Positions 1 through 5,730 of a stretch of 14,799 bases of DNA are shown here, one piece after another (position 1 is the stretch's first letter; each line of letters starts with the position of its first letter). Below the pieces are notes generated by a model. It saw nothing but the letters and a program-made list of their open reading frames with translations. It was not told the origin of the DNA and did not search any database. The DNA is from Geobacter sp. (lineage in GTDB: Bacteria; Desulfobacterota; Desulfuromonadia; Geobacterales; Geobacteraceae): NCBI GenBank assembly GCA_003499925.1, contig DNRQ01000055.1:1-14799 (forward strand), read 5' to 3'. The translations under genes were made by a program, and so were the position numbers.

Positions 1-36
1 ACACTTTCAGGTCGCCGGTGACATCTGAGGGGGGTC

Positions 37-54
37 GGGAGCCAAAAGGCTCCC
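37..54. other. Short perfect hairpin, possible transcript end
   Basis: A 7-bp perfect inverted repeat (GGGAGCC / GGCTCCC) encloses an AAAA loop, about 110 bases past the stop codon of the HNH gene. Neither side is followed by a T-run, so it is not a textbook intrinsic terminator. It may be a weak or Rho-assisted 3' end for the HIT-HNH transcript. The rest of the first 165 bases shows no convincing gene. Confidence 0.35.
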
Positions 55-165
55 CTCCTACCCGGTTTATTCGCGCGTGTCGGGAGTTTTAATGGTCGCT
101 GATCATATGGGGTGGGACTCAGGTGAAAGTTCCTGTTTGCTGATGATAGCGAAAAGCCGCGCGCG

Positions 166-1146
166 TTACAACCGCCATTCCTGCCGATGCTGGGCGAGGT
201 ATTGCTGGGCCGGCCAGAGGTCGCGGTCTGAGGGAGGGATGATGCTGCGACCGCCGAGGGTGAGCAGGAAGCCGGGTGCGTTGGGGTGGGAGGCTATATG
301 TCGTGAGGTGATGATGTGGTGGTTCTCTGCGACTCCCATCATGCCGTTGTCGAAGGCCCAATGGCAGAGTTTGCAGAGCGCCATGCCGTTGCGGACGTCG
401 TCGTTTTTACTTTTGCTCCAGGGAACGATGTGGGCGGCATCCACGACGGTGTACTGTTCCGGCGTGATGATCCGTACCCCGCAGAGTGCGCAACGGTGAT
501 CGTAGGCCTTGATCACGATGCGTCGAAAACCTTGGTCCCGGGCGCCGGGCTTGTAAGCGTCCGCCTCCAGGATCTCCTGTACTAACGGCAGGTGGGCCAT
601 GTGCTCCAGTTCCAGGCTGTAGCTGTAGGCCTCGGCATTGATGCCGGCCTGTTCCCGAAGTGCCATCCTCCCCTCTTCGGAAAAACAAGACTGCAGCAGC
701 GACTCGCGCAGGGCGTTGCGGCTTTCAGGTTGCTGCATGTAGTGGAAGAACTCCTCATTCAGGCGGGCGCCCAATGCCAGCGTGCGAAGCTGGGTGACAG
801 AGGTGATGTTTTTTATGGTTGCCGGGGTGATCTCTTTTCCCGGCAGCGGGACAAGGTCCCAGAACGGTTCATTGTGGAGCCGGGAGAAGGGGAAGGCGAT
901 GCTGCTGGTTTGCCCGAGCGGGATTACGCGCCGCCAGTAGAGGTTGAACAACTCATTGAGTTCGACCAGGTCTTCGGTGACGGCGATGAACGGTGAGGTG
1001 ATGACGCCACGGGCGGCCAGATCCAGCAGCGCCAGCAAAAGGATAGGCTTGTGAGGCGCCTGTTTCTTTGTCGCCACTGTCCAGACGGCACCGGGTGCTC
1101 TGCGCAGACGAGCAAACTGTTTGATGTAGGCAGCAAGCTCGGTCAT
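166..1146 (-). CDS. HNH endonuclease with ScoMcrA-like N-terminal domain (putative type IV restriction enzyme)
   Basis: This is a 326-residue protein if started at the ATG at 1146. That ATG overlaps the HIT stop codon as ATGA and has GGAAGAAG just upstream; a 13-residue longer start at 1185 has a poorer ribosome site. The C-terminal HNH domain (about residues 205-270) shows paired cysteines C219/C222, the D-A-A-H-I core at 236-240 with catalytic-type H239, then N253, C258/C261, H262 and N267. This is the HNH_2 pattern with a zinc-type scaffold. The N-terminal part (residues 31-105) has an HKPILLLALLDL start and a PF-x-x-L...FWDLVP end, which resemble the sulfur-binding domain of ScoMcrA. That enzyme cuts phosphorothioated or methylated DNA. 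A modification-dependent restriction role is therefore likely; the exact modification cannot be read from the sequence. It is coupled to the HIT gene. Confidence 0.85.
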   Translation of the reverse strand: MTELAAYIKQFARLRRAPGAVWTVATKKQAPHKPILLLALLDLAARGVITSPFIAVTEDLVELNELFNLYWRRVIPLGQTSSIAFPFSRLHNEPFWDLVPLPGKEITPATIKNITSVTQLRTLALGARLNEEFFHYMQQPESRNALRESLLQSCFSEEGRMALREQAGINAEAYSYSLELEHMAHLPLVQEILEADAYKPGARDQGFRRIVIKAYDHRCALCGVRIITPEQYTVVDAAHIVPWSKSKNDDVRNGMALCKLCHWAFDNGMMGVAENHHIITSRHIASHPNAPGFLLTLGGRSIIPPSDRDLWPAQQYLAQHRQEWRL

Positions 1147-1532
1147 CGCTTCTTCCAGTACGGGGCTTTCACCGGCATGATCCATCGCACCCCGCCGCGG
1201 GGGTCTTCCGTGTCGCCGGCATAGCGCGGGATCAAGTGGATATGCAGGTGCATGACCGTCTGGCCGGCGGCGGGACCATCGTTGATGCCTATGTTGAAGC
1301 CGTCGGGGCTTCGTTCCGCCAGCAGCAACTCCCGCATTTGGGCCACCAAGTCGAACAGTGCAGCCTGCTCTTCTTTGGTTACCTCAAAGAAAGAGGAGAT
1401 GTGACGTCTTGGGACGATAAGGGTATGGCCGGGAGTCACAGGAAAACCATCGAAGAATGCCAAAGCATGGTCGTTAGCGCAGAGGATCTTTGAATTGCCA
1501 GGAGTGCAAAATGGGCAGGTGGATTGAATCAT
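1143..1532 (-). CDS. HIT family protein (histidine-triad nucleotide hydrolase)
   Basis: The protein has 129 residues, normal for the family. The histidine triad HLHIHLIP is near residue 100, preceded by the usual INDGPAAGQTVMHLH stretch, and an N-terminal CPFC (residues 6-9) is the zinc-type pair of the bacterial Ap4A-hydrolase-like branch. Members hydrolyse phosphoanhydride or phosphoramidate bonds of AMP-containing nucleotides such as dinucleoside polyphosphates; the substrate here is unknown. The ATG at 1532 has GGAAAG seven bases upstream. The stop overlaps the next gene's start by four bases (ATGA), so this protein and the HNH nuclease are probably made together. No promoter is obvious in the roughly 100 bases upstream. 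Confidence 0.9.
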   Translation of the reverse strand: MIQSTCPFCTPGNSKILCANDHALAFFDGFPVTPGHTLIVPRRHISSFFEVTKEEQAALFDLVAQMRELLLAERSPDGFNIGINDGPAAGQTVMHLHIHLIPRYAGDTEDPRGGVRWIMPVKAPYWKKR

Positions 1533-1649
1533 CTATTCACTTTCCGTGAGAATGATAAAGATAAAAAAGCCTACCACATAGCTTCATGGTGAGTCAAACC
1601 GAAGAAGACGCATGAAGTTGAAAAAACCTCAGTGATGGTGGTGATAAAT

Positions 1650-1740
1650 TCCGGTGCACTATGTAAACTGCTGCACTTCAGCAAATGCCCAAATGCCTAG
1701 ACCCTGCGCGGCCACAATGCCTAGCCTGACCCGCGGCCAC
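1650..1740. repeat. Dispersed repeat, copy 1 (expanded)
   Basis: This copy shares TCCGGTGCACTAT, then (A)CTGCTGCA, AATGCCCAAATG-CTAG and CCTGACC-GCGGCCAC, in the same order and orientation, with 2864-2922. It is about 30 bases longer because of an internal near-tandem duplication, 1691-1715 against 1716-1740 (both AATGCCTAG...CGCGGCCAC), and an extra CTTCAGCA after CTGCTGCA. In copy 2 the same sequence supplies the promoter region and ribosome site of a small antitoxin gene. In copy 1 the matching reading direction leads into no gene. It may be the upstream region of a lost toxin-antitoxin gene or part of a small non-coding mobile repeat. Confidence 0.75.
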
Positions 1741-1919
1741 GCTCCTAAGAACCAGAAATTGCGCCCACCATATACAGCACAATTCAAAACCTCTAAGGGT
1801 TTTGCAAAAGCTGAATATAGTCGTTTCATAGCATCAACGGCCCGTTCAATAGCTGGTTTGACGACATCACCGAGCCTCACTTTATCCGTTCGGTTACGCG
1901 ATGAGAGCTAACCCAACCT

Positions 1920-1942
1920 ACAAAACTCCAACGAAGTTTTGT
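1920..1942. repeat. Inverted repeat, possible operator
   Basis: An 8-bp perfect inverted repeat (ACAAAACT / AGTTTTGT) encloses a 7-base loop and lies 26 bases upstream of the -35 element at 1968. Antitoxins of the HTH class usually bind such palindromes near their own promoter, so an autoregulatory operator is possible. It is not followed by a clear T-run, which argues against a terminator. Confidence 0.35.
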
Positions 1943-1967
1943 GAAAAGGACGTCACCCATAACGACC

Positions 1968-1995
1968 TTGACATTGTCCGCCAATGGCGTATTTT
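1968..1995 (+). promoter_or_regulatory. Sigma-70-type promoter of the toxin-antitoxin pair
   Basis: A perfect -35 TTGACA (1968-1973) is followed by a 16-base spacer and TATTTT (1990-1995). Transcription would begin at about 2002, which is also the toxin ATG, so the original toxin message would be nearly leaderless. No ribosome site precedes that ATG, which fits. Confidence 0.55.
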
Positions 1996-2001
1996 TGAGC
2001 T

Positions 2002-2164
2002 ATGGAATTTATTGAGACCCCTCATTTCACCCGGCAAATTACTGCGCTCATGCCTGATGAGCTTTACCACGTGGTTCAGAACGAGTTGGCACAAAATCCA
2101 GATACAGGTGACCTGATACCTGGCGGAGGCGGCACTGGTAAAGGAGATCGAACGTCATGAATAA
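2002..2164 (+). pseudogene. RelE/HigB-type toxin, internally deleted
   Basis: The frame from the ATG at 2002 begins MEFIETPHFTRQIT and continues to a GDLIPGGGG segment. This matches the N-terminal half of RelE/HigB-type toxins that pair with NadS/HigA antitoxins, which are usually near 100 residues. After GGGG the frame shifts and stops at 2160, giving 52 residues. From 2135 another frame reads LVKEIERHE and stops at 2164, the expected toxin C-terminus overlapping the antitoxin ATG (2157). The middle, including the usual positively charged catalytic strands, is missing. The deletion is therefore internal and out of frame, and the toxin should be dead. Confidence 0.75.
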
Positions 2165-2477
2165 AGAATTATTTGCAGACCTGATGGAAAGCATGAAGGA
2201 GGCGGTGGCAATCTCGAAGGGGGAGTTGGCCCCCTCGCGTCTGTTCACCGTGGCTCCGCCCGACGTGAAGCAGGTACGGGAAAAAACGGGGCTCTCGCAG
2301 TCGGCATTTGCACAGATGATCGGCGTGAAGGTGAAGACTCTTCAGAATTGGGAACAACACAGGAGACAGCCGACAGGGGCTGCGGCTGCACTGCTGACTA
2401 TTTTTGACCGGGTGCCGGATATCGCGGTGAAGGCCCTTCACGCAGCAGGTGATCAAGGTGATACTTCTATCGGGTGA
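2157..2477 (+). CDS. NadS/HigA-like helix-turn-helix antitoxin
   Basis: This is a 106-residue protein with an XRE-type helix-turn-helix at about residues 36-80: the VREKTGLSQSAFAQMIGV helix pair, then the recognition helix VKTLQNWEQHRRQPTG. That arrangement is typical of antitoxins encoded downstream of a RelE/HigB-type toxin. AAAGGAGA lies nine bases before the ATG. Family members neutralise the toxin and repress their own promoter, probably here at 1920-1995. Its toxin partner directly upstream is broken, so it now stands as a solitary DNA-binding protein, the only substantial plus-strand gene in the window. The frame looks intact to a normal C-terminus. Confidence 0.85.
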   Translation: MNKELFADLMESMKEAVAISKGELAPSRLFTVAPPDVKQVREKTGLSQSAFAQMIGVKVKTLQNWEQHRRQPTGAAAALLTIFDRVPDIAVKALHAAGDQGDTSIG

Positions 2478-2522
2478 CCTGCAGCATCAGCCAATCGTTT
2501 ACACTCTGTCTTGCATAAAGGT

Positions 2523-2567
2523 AAAAAAGCCTGGCAGTCCCGGTGATCAGGCATACCTTCGCCAGGC
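2523..2567 (-). terminator. Intrinsic terminator after the orphan antitoxin
   Basis: On the minus strand GCCTGGC (2567-2561) pairs with GCCAGGC (2535-2529), followed at once by six T residues (2528-2523). An inner GCCTG/CAGGC alternative shortens the loop. It ends transcription coming from the small minus-strand antitoxin gene and stands convergent to the plus-strand antitoxin. Confidence 0.6.
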
Positions 2568-2621
2568 AGGGAGCGCTCTTCAGTCGGATCCAGCTTGGGG
2601 AATTCAGTTGCAAGACGGGTT

Positions 2622-2855
2622 TTATCCAGCCGTTGAAGCTTCCCAGACAGCAGCCAATATTGCGCGGCATTTGCCGGAGGCATACTGGGCTAAGGCTTCC
2701 TCGGCGATATCGTCGAGCTTGCCCGAGGCGACAACGGCTTCAAGGGATTGGTCCCAGCGCTCGGCCTCGAACTCGGCGAACCATTGGCTGAACATCCGCA
2801 GTTCCCGATCAGGAAGAGCCGCGACCTCTGTTTCAATACGTTTAAGAGAGGGCAT
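2622..2855 (-). CDS. Orphan RelB-like antitoxin, probably degraded at the C-terminus
   Basis: The 77-residue protein starts MPSLKRIETEVAALPD. Its core, FSQWFAEFEAERWDQ followed by AEEALAQYASGKCRAI, resembles a small antitoxin family normally about 70 residues long and followed by a ParE/RelE-type toxin. GGAGG (2866-2862) sits six bases before the ATG, fixing this start rather than the upstream in-frame codon at 2921. After GKCRAI the frame runs on for 11 unrelated residues, and no toxin follows. Instead a different frame (2683 to about 2552) contains YWLLSGKLQRLDKTRL...DPTEERSLPGEGM, which looks like the tail of another small protein. This suggests a recombination junction that removed the toxin. 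Confidence 0.6.
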   Translation of the reverse strand: MPSLKRIETEVAALPDRELRMFSQWFAEFEAERWDQSLEAVVASGKLDDIAEEALAQYASGKCRAILAAVWEASTAG

Positions 2856-2863
2856 GATGAGCC

Positions 2864-2922
2864 TCCGGTGCACTATATAACTGCTGCAAATGCCCAAATG
2901 TCTAGCCTGACCTGCGGCCACA
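2864..2922. repeat. Dispersed repeat, copy 2, abutting the end of the AIPR gene
   Basis: This is a compact copy of the repeat at 1650-1740, running from TCCGGTGCACTAT to GCGGCCAC. Its right edge lies within two bases of the AIPR stop codon (2924-2926), so it marks the downstream boundary of the large defence operon. No terminator is visible between that stop and the repeat. Confidence 0.75.
2875..2904 (-). promoter_or_regulatory. Possible promoter inside the repeat
   Basis: On the minus strand TAGACA (2904-2899), an 18-base spacer and TTATAT (2880-2875) precede the GGAGG and ATG of the small antitoxin gene. The -35 element is only a partial match. Copy 1 of the repeat has a matching TAGGCA and TACATAG layout but with extra bases inserted between them. 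Confidence 0.35.
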
Positions 2923-2923
2923 C

Positions 2924-4708
2924 CTATTTGACTTCAGGAAGATCACTTTTTATAGTACTGAACGATATGCCCCGAACTAGCTCCCAGCACTCAGCTTTCT
3001 TTGCCCACTCCGAAATCATTTTCCCATTAGATGAACGGTGCAACGCATCATTGACTTCCACTGCCCAAACCTTCAACTGCTCCTTCATTTGCGACGAAAT
3101 CTCCTGTTTCTGCCAGATTTTGTCGAAATCTAGCCTATCCCCGATTATCTTTGCAGCAACAGACACAAGATACGCTGCGACATTTGCTTGGAATGCAGGA
3201 AACATCGGTCGAACGAGCTTTTGTACAGTCTTGAAAATAATCGCTTTTGCGATCATCTGTTTGTAAAACTGCACATCGGGCAGGCCGCCGGCAACCTCCT
3301 TATCCTCAACTGACTCCATGAATCTTTCAAAGTTTTTTTGTGAGCCGAGGCTGACGACATCAGGCTTCTGGTCCCAAGCATTGAGGTATCTCGCCAGGTC
3401 AGTCTTGGTGATCTTCCTGCCTGTGGGTCTCACCTCTTTAAGCTGCCGCAAACGTGCAGGTGTGGTTCCCTCCCTGGCAAGCATGACGTTATAGCTGCCG
3501 GCCGCTCTCTCATAAAACCATCTGCCAATTCCATCGGGGCAGTACACATTGTTAGCGTGTTTCTCAATTTCAACATGAAATGGCTTGTTAGCCGAAAGAT
3601 CCGCCTGCCGCACTGCATTCTGACTGTTGGCAAACCTTGAAATTGATGAGATTAAAACTTCTTCGGCCTCCTTATCGTCAGAATGAAGGATCAGCACCTT
3701 TGCCGGCACCCTGACACGGCGGAGGTCGATCGTTGATTCCTTTTTTTTGGTGAAGTAAATAGAGGCGGTCGTCTGGCCACCATTGACTATCTGCATTCCT
3801 TTCATCCAAAGAATTACAGGAGTACCATCTTCCGCTCTCCCGAGACGAACCTCGTCGGCTATCACAACAATGCCGTTGTTATACGCCATAAAACGTTCGG
3901 GAGCTTCTTTCAGGGTGTCGCGGATCCCTTTGTTTACCTTCCCCGTGGCACTGAGAAATGATCTGACATTCGCCTCAAGGAGACGGGGACCGAACTTGTC
4001 ATAGACAAATCGGAGGGCCTCCCCTGGAAACACGGTCAGCGCACAGTCATAATCTTCCTCAATACGGGGTACATAAACACAAGGAAGACCACCCCCGCAT
4101 ATTTCCTCGAAATTCATGACTATTTCGTCGCGTGGTTTGCCTTCAGCCCAGTGGCGATGCAACCGCTCGATGTCCATCACTTCAAGTTTTACCGTCTTTC
4201 CCTTTACTTCAATCGGCTTGAAATTCTTGGCCTTCGCCTGCCGGTCCGTGATTACATAGATTCTTATCTGGTCGAGGGTCGCGTAAGCATCTTGAACAGT
4301 CATAGCAAGAGTGTAAGCATCCTGTGATGGTGGGATAGTCTTGGCAAGAGTGCCTTTCGCACACTCTGTGACGAATCTCAGACACTGTTCAGCTGCGGTT
4401 TTGGTCTCAGAATCTGATACAGGCGTAATTTCATCGACGCCATTATAAAGACTGACAAATAGGTCAATCTGGTCTGCATCATCAGATACAGCATATCCAC
4501 TTAGCCGAAGGTTTGCATTCCGGATCTTTGCCGTGTAATGGCAGATGACTGGCTCAAATGTCATACCTATTTCTGACATGTACTGCATTACTATTTCTGC
4601 AAAAACCAGTTCCTGGTAAGGGTAATCAGTCCCTGCGAGCATCATCCGTTCCGCAACTTCTGTACGGACCTCGCCTTGCGTCTGTTTGAGAAATTCCAGC
4701 ATATCCAT
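2924..4708 (-). CDS. AIPR family protein (abortive infection phage resistance)
   Basis: The ATG at 4708 overlaps the previous stop by one base (TGATG) and has GGGAG seven bases upstream, giving 594 residues. A TTG one codon earlier is less likely. Numbered with that extra codon, the conserved AIPR core covers about residues 245-540: NVRSFLSATGKVNKGI (248-263), ERFMAYNNGI (272-281), MQIVNGGQTTASI (306-318) and SRFANSQNAVRQADL (358-372). The N-terminal third contains SGYAVSDDADQIDLFV (71-86), which recalls the nuclease-like front domain often found in this family; that part is inference. AIPR proteins were defined from abortive-infection plasmid loci and often accompany methyltransferase or Z1 systems. 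It is the last gene of the tightly packed effector operon. The biochemical activity is not established from sequence. Confidence 0.9.
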   Translation of the reverse strand: MDMLEFLKQTQGEVRTEVAERMMLAGTDYPYQELVFAEIVMQYMSEIGMTFEPVICHYTAKIRNANLRLSGYAVSDDADQIDLFVSLYNGVDEITPVSDSETKTAAEQCLRFVTECAKGTLAKTIPPSQDAYTLAMTVQDAYATLDQIRIYVITDRQAKAKNFKPIEVKGKTVKLEVMDIERLHRHWAEGKPRDEIVMNFEEICGGGLPCVYVPRIEEDYDCALTVFPGEALRFVYDKFGPRLLEANVRSFLSATGKVNKGIRDTLKEAPERFMAYNNGIVVIADEVRLGRAEDGTPVILWMKGMQIVNGGQTTASIYFTKKKESTIDLRRVRVPAKVLILHSDDKEAEEVLISSISRFANSQNAVRQADLSANKPFHVEIEKHANNVYCPDGIGRWFYERAAGSYNVMLAREGTTPARLRQLKEVRPTGRKITKTDLARYLNAWDQKPDVVSLGSQKNFERFMESVEDKEVAGGLPDVQFYKQMIAKAIIFKTVQKLVRPMFPAFQANVAAYLVSVAAKIIGDRLDFDKIWQKQEISSQMKEQLKVWAVEVNDALHRSSNGKMISEWAKKAECWELVRGISFSTIKSDLPEVK

Positions 4709-5730
4709 CAATAAGCTCCCGTAATCGTCAGAACATCATGGAGTGGGACATCAGTCGCCGCAACCAACTCGAGGTCAACCTCATATCTTGCCCTTCGTAC
4801 GGCTGCAGGGACTGTTGCATGCGTTAACCTTGGGAAAGCCCCCGATACCTGCCATAATTTCGTAATATCGTGAACGAAAGTCCGCGGGTACCGGTCTGCA
4901 AGAGCTGGGAAATATCCTGCATGCAGAAGACGGTTCTCAAAACTTGCAAGGGCCGACGGGTCATCCTTTAGGAGATCTCGTAAGACTTCAGTTCTCCGGG
5001 GCAGGTTAAGTCCTGTCGGATGCACCCTCAACCTCACTCCCGCGAGAAAGAGCGATGGAAGAGTTGTATCATCAAGCTGCTCTAAAGATGAGATGACAGC
5101 AGGGAATGTTCCCACGGAGATGGTGGCCTTTACCTCAATCGAACCTGTCGGAAAAACGAAGTCCTGCAGCCCGTCGAGAGGTCCATACCATGCCATGATA
5201 GCGAGCTCTGGGCTGACTCCAGAGCTTATCATGTCGTGAAGAACTAGAAGCTCACCATGAAGACCAACTTCGGCCTCGGGACTAAGTATCCCCTCTCTAT
5301 CCCTTTCCATGAAACTCTGCCAAGCGCGAACTCTTCCCAGAAATGCAACAAGGAGCCTGTCATCATCCTCAGCGGGTTCGGTTGCGATTATGGTTGAAAT
5401 GACATCAGCTGCCATCATTGCAAAAAAATCAAGCCTTCCAGCAGGTTGACGTACCAGCCCGAACCAAACGCATCCCTCAGAATCAGAACTAAGATCCACA
5501 GTTTTCACGACAAAGCCGGCACCTGCGGGTAGGCTTGATGGAATAGGTGGTGCAACCAATGCTAGTCCAACGAGAACAGCTTCCTCGTTCCCAGGAAAGT
5601 GGCGACCTGCACGGATCTGGCAACGAGTAGTCACCCCTACTGAGATCGTGCGCCATCCTTCATTGAGAGAGTCTCCTGTGAGAGCCCTCCAAGCCGCAGC
5701 TAAATCTTCAGGTTCAGTCTGCCGGACCAT
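4708..5730 (-). CDS. PD-(D/E)XK nuclease family protein (DUF4420 type)
   Basis: The 340-residue protein has a nuclease signature in the usual order: GLHGEL (E160), then W-Y-G-P-L-D-G-L-Q-D-F with D190, then GSIEVKAT giving E199-x-K201. This is the restriction-endonuclease fold active site seen in PF14390 proteins, which are regularly placed next to Z1-domain ATPases. It is therefore the most likely DNA-cutting subunit of the system, with two acidic residues and a lysine for metal-dependent phosphodiester hydrolysis. It overlaps the Z1 gene by 17 bases and the AIPR gene by one base, so equimolar co-translation is likely. AGGA lies close before the ATG. DNA target preference cannot be inferred. 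Confidence 0.9.
   Translation of the reverse strand: MVRQTEPEDLAAAWRALTGDSLNEGWRTISVGVTTRCQIRAGRHFPGNEEAVLVGLALVAPPIPSSLPAGAGFVVKTVDLSSDSEGCVWFGLVRQPAGRLDFFAMMAADVISTIIATEPAEDDDRLLVAFLGRVRAWQSFMERDREGILSPEAEVGLHGELLVLHDMISSGVSPELAIMAWYGPLDGLQDFVFPTGSIEVKATISVGTFPAVISSLEQLDDTTLPSLFLAGVRLRVHPTGLNLPRRTEVLRDLLKDDPSALASFENRLLHAGYFPALADRYPRTFVHDITKLWQVSGAFPRLTHATVPAAVRRARYEVDLELVAATDVPLHDVLTITGAY

Larger units (their letters stand above)
1533..1967. other. Intergenic region, no gene supported
   Basis: No open frame here has a ribosome site, family motif or plausible composition. The region carries dispersed repeat copy 1 (1650-1740) and an inverted repeat at 1920-1942. A minus-strand frame at 1659-1880 is open for 73 codons, but it reads through the repeat and has no recognisable domain. 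The stretch is best read as scar DNA left by lost elements. Confidence 0.6.

Noticed and set aside
592..996. Plus-strand open frame opposite the HNH gene
   Set aside because: The GC-rich antisense frame is open by chance; the minus-strand HNH protein has clear catalytic motifs.
1659..1880. Minus-strand open frame of 73 codons in the intergenic region
   Set aside because: It reads through the dispersed repeat, lacks a ribosome site and shows no recognisable domain.
2157..2855. The two small antitoxin-like genes as one toxin-antitoxin pair
   Set aside because: They are on opposite strands, separated by a terminator, and both resemble antitoxins rather than a toxin and its antitoxin.
1650..2922. 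Reading the repeats as integron attC sites or CRISPR repeats
   Set aside because: The attC core sequences (GTTRRRY and RYYYAAC pair) are not evident, and there is no regular spacing or spacer set; only two copies occur, 1.1 kb apart.
2748..3266. Long plus-strand open frame opposite the antitoxin relic and AIPR 3' end
   Set aside because: It lies antisense to well-supported genes and has no family motif; it is a shadow of the minus-strand coding sequence.
4709..4711. TTG one codon upstream as the AIPR start
   Set aside because: The adjacent ATG at 4708 is a stronger start codon with good ribosome-site spacing and a TGATG junction.
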